A stretch of 64,000 nucleotides of DNA from the NCBI GenBank assembly GCA_038025085.1, contig CM076143.1:13253501-13317500 (forward strand). Direction: 5' to 3'. The position numbers and the translations under genes are program-made. The notes beneath the pieces are model-generated. The model was not told the DNA's origin. It was given only the letters and a program-made list of their open reading frames with translations, and made no database searches. Below, piece after piece: positions 62,546 through 64,000 of this stretch (its first letter is position 1; each line of letters opens with the position of its first letter). This stretch comes from Tetragonia tetragonoides. Lineage: Eukaryota > Streptophyta > Magnoliopsida > Caryophyllales > Aizoaceae.

Positions 62546-63997
62546 CTAGGAAGCTGTAATTTTCAAGGGTCCTCCGTTTAGCTTGTCGCTGAAGTCCTTG
62601 ATTTTCGCTTCGTCATCTTCTTCTGGCCTTCGATTGGCCTCTTTTCTTCGTTGTTGTTCGAGCACCTCTATTCGAATTGGCGCGCATTCCCCCGTGTAGA
62701 ACCTGGCTTCCACAAAATTAGCGGTGGTTAGATGAGGCTTTTCTTCGGCCTTAACAGTTTCAAACTTCTCACCATTCCAAATTATCAGTATTTGGTGTAA
62801 AGTAGATGGTATGCAGTAATTGCTATGGATCCAATCTCTTCCTAATAAAGCTTGATAGCTAGAACTAGTATTAACCACAAAGAAAGCGGTATAAGAGGTC
62901 GTATTTCCTACTTTAATTTTGACTGGCAACAGTCCTTCTGATTTAGTGGCTTGCCCTGAGAAGCCGTACACTGCTACGTCTGCAATTATTAAATCCTTCA
63001 TGGATTTCCCTAAGAGCTGTAATGTAGATAATGGTAATACATTCACAGCCGCCCCATTATCAATTAGAACTCTATTTATCCCAATATTATCAATTTCTGC
63101 TTTGATATATAATGGTTTAATGTGGTTATTATTTATGGCTTTTTTATCCAATAAATCCTTAAAAACTGGGTCTATATTATGTCCACAAGTACAGGCCTCA
63201 ATTTCTTCGATCTCTGAAATATTTAAATCTTCGTAACACCTTAAGTCTAGGAGTGTATCCTCTATAAATTCGTATGGTGAATCATCTAAAGTAGAAGTTA
63301 AATCTCGTTCTAATCCTAGATAAGATGGAGAAGACATACCTGGTTGGGCCACAAATTCGTAGGCCTCGTCTTCTTCCACGATCTCATGCCATCGTGGATG
63401 TTCTTTGCCTTGCCCTTCTTGCTGAACCGCTGGGTGCATGGCTTCCACCATGCTTACTTCAGTTTTATCTTCGAAGTTTAAGGCTCTCTGGATAGCTTGC
63501 GTTCGTGCAAACTCTTCATCGTCGATATAGATTTCGATTCCGTCATCTGAGGTATATTCGTCTTCCTCTCGATCCCTTCTTTTGAATTTACTGGGATGGA
63601 CTTTTACCTCCTTCATCTGATCACTAAGGGTGTCTATGTCTACCCCTTCACTTCCTTTTGTTGAACATTCGATTTGTCCAACTTGGATTTGCAGTGTTCC
63701 TTTCGACATTGCATCTTCATCAATCTTCAGTTGATTGACGAGTGCTTCTTGTTGCATTTTCATTGCAACCTGGGCTCTAGCATGGCTCAATTTCTCAGCC
63801 ACTTGTCTCCTTTCTTGAGCTTTCGAAGGGATTCTCCCTAGCTGAGTCATATGAGAAACTAGGGTACTTCGAAAGTACCCTGAAGCCCTTGACCCATTTG
63901 GAGGTAACCCTCCTCTGAGGGCATATCTGCCCCCCATTCTGCCTCCTCGATACCCCCTTCCTATAGGGAAGACGTCTATTCGTGGATGTTTGGGCAT
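62546..63997 (-). CDS. Gag C-terminus and aspartic protease of the Tat element, partial
   Basis: A 483-residue open frame cut by the window edge. After a Gly/Arg-rich start (GRGYRGGRMGGR) and an acidic linker comes a retropepsin-like protease: VLIDNGAAVNVLPL with the catalytic Asp in D-N-G-A, then ADVAVYGFSG and ALLGRDWIHSNYCIPS. The frame ends at TGA 62,546-62,548 and RT starts after a short gap, as in related elements where gag-pro and pol are separated by stops. The protease cleaves the polyprotein. No lesion is visible within this part. Confidence 0.85.
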   Translation of the reverse strand: MPKHPRIDVFPIGRGYRGGRMGGRYALRGGLPPNGSRASGYFRSTLVSHMTQLGRIPSKAQERRQVAEKLSHARAQVAMKMQQEALVNQLKIDEDAMSKGTLQIQVGQIECSTKGSEGVDIDTLSDQMKEVKVHPSKFKRRDREEDEYTSDDGIEIYIDDEEFARTQAIQRALNFEDKTEVSMVEAMHPAVQQEGQGKEHPRWHEIVEEDEAYEFVAQPGMSSPSYLGLERDLTSTLDDSPYEFIEDTLLDLRCYEDLNISEIEEIEACTCGHNIDPVFKDLLDKKAINNNHIKPLYIKAEIDNIGINRVLIDNGAAVNVLPLSTLQLLGKSMKDLIIADVAVYGFSGQATKSEGLLPVKIKVGNTTSYTAFFVVNTSSSYQALLGRDWIHSNYCIPSTLHQILIIWNGEKFETVKAEEKPHLTTANFVEARFYTGECAPIRIEVLEQQRRKEANRRPEEDDEAKIKDFSDKLNGGPLKITAS

Positions 63998-64000
63998 TCC

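Larger units (their letters stand above)
54658..64000 (-). mobile_element. Tat-lineage Ty3/gypsy retrotransposon, partial
   Basis: The minus-strand order gag-protease, RT, RNase H, integrase, antisense ORF, polypurine tract, LTR is that of the Tat (Ogre-like) lineage, which is marked by an extra archaeal-type RNase H and extra ORFs between integrase and the 3' LTR. The 5' LTR lies beyond the right edge. Internal stops show that it is not autonomous. Confidence 0.88.

Overview
This window is plant nuclear DNA. The signs are intron-split and chloroplast-targeted genes, tRNA-derived SINEs, Mutator-like, Ty3/gypsy and B3 or F-box families, many microsatellites and low gene density. It is almost certainly a eudicot. 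I suspect Caryophyllales from the general look, but nothing here proves it. Only three reading frames look undamaged and gene-like: threonine synthase (32,299-33,864), a proline-rich DUF761-type membrane protein (42,925-44,745, minus strand) and a 171-residue protein inside a transposon (18,993-19,508). Most of the rest is mobile DNA and its debris.

228-26,983 is a nested insertion. The outer layer is a solo LTR of about 1.36 kb, with TG...CA ends and a 5-bp target duplication GCTTA at 223-227 and 26,984-26,988. A very large terminal-inverted-repeat element (851-26,246, 25.4 kb) interrupts it. Inside its left end a ULP1/C48-type protease-like gene runs inward on the plus strand. Inside its right end a FAR1/MULE transposase runs inward on the minus strand, so the layout resembles the convergent two-gene plan of MuDR. 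Between them lie two B3-domain (REM-like) genes, an unknown short gene, two copies of a Sel1/F-box-C-terminus-like gene, two copies of a gene carrying a LINE-type endonuclease (EEP) domain, a 54-bp minisatellite of about 21 units, and larger tandem duplications. Nearly every gene in the element has small frameshifts or stops.

26,989-32,298 is gene-poor, with a direct duplication, a TA microsatellite, a SINE with a 21-bp target duplication, and a roughly 32-bp minisatellite just upstream of the intronless threonine synthase. 33,865-42,900 holds duplicated spacer, SINEs, an F-box/FBA pseudogene split by a TS-like SINE, a LINE RNase H scrap, a Copia RNase H scrap and a truncated F-box gene. 44,750-54,650 is non-coding and rich in MITEs, foldback elements and SINEs.

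54,658-64,000 is a Tat-lineage Ty3/gypsy retrotransposon on the minus strand that runs off the right edge. It holds the 3' LTR, polypurine tract, integrase, RNase H, reverse transcriptase and gag-protease. It also carries an antisense extra ORF with a plant mobile domain (PMD), preceded by its own TATA box. It too is decayed. All function statements rest on motif recognition by eye; no database search was run.
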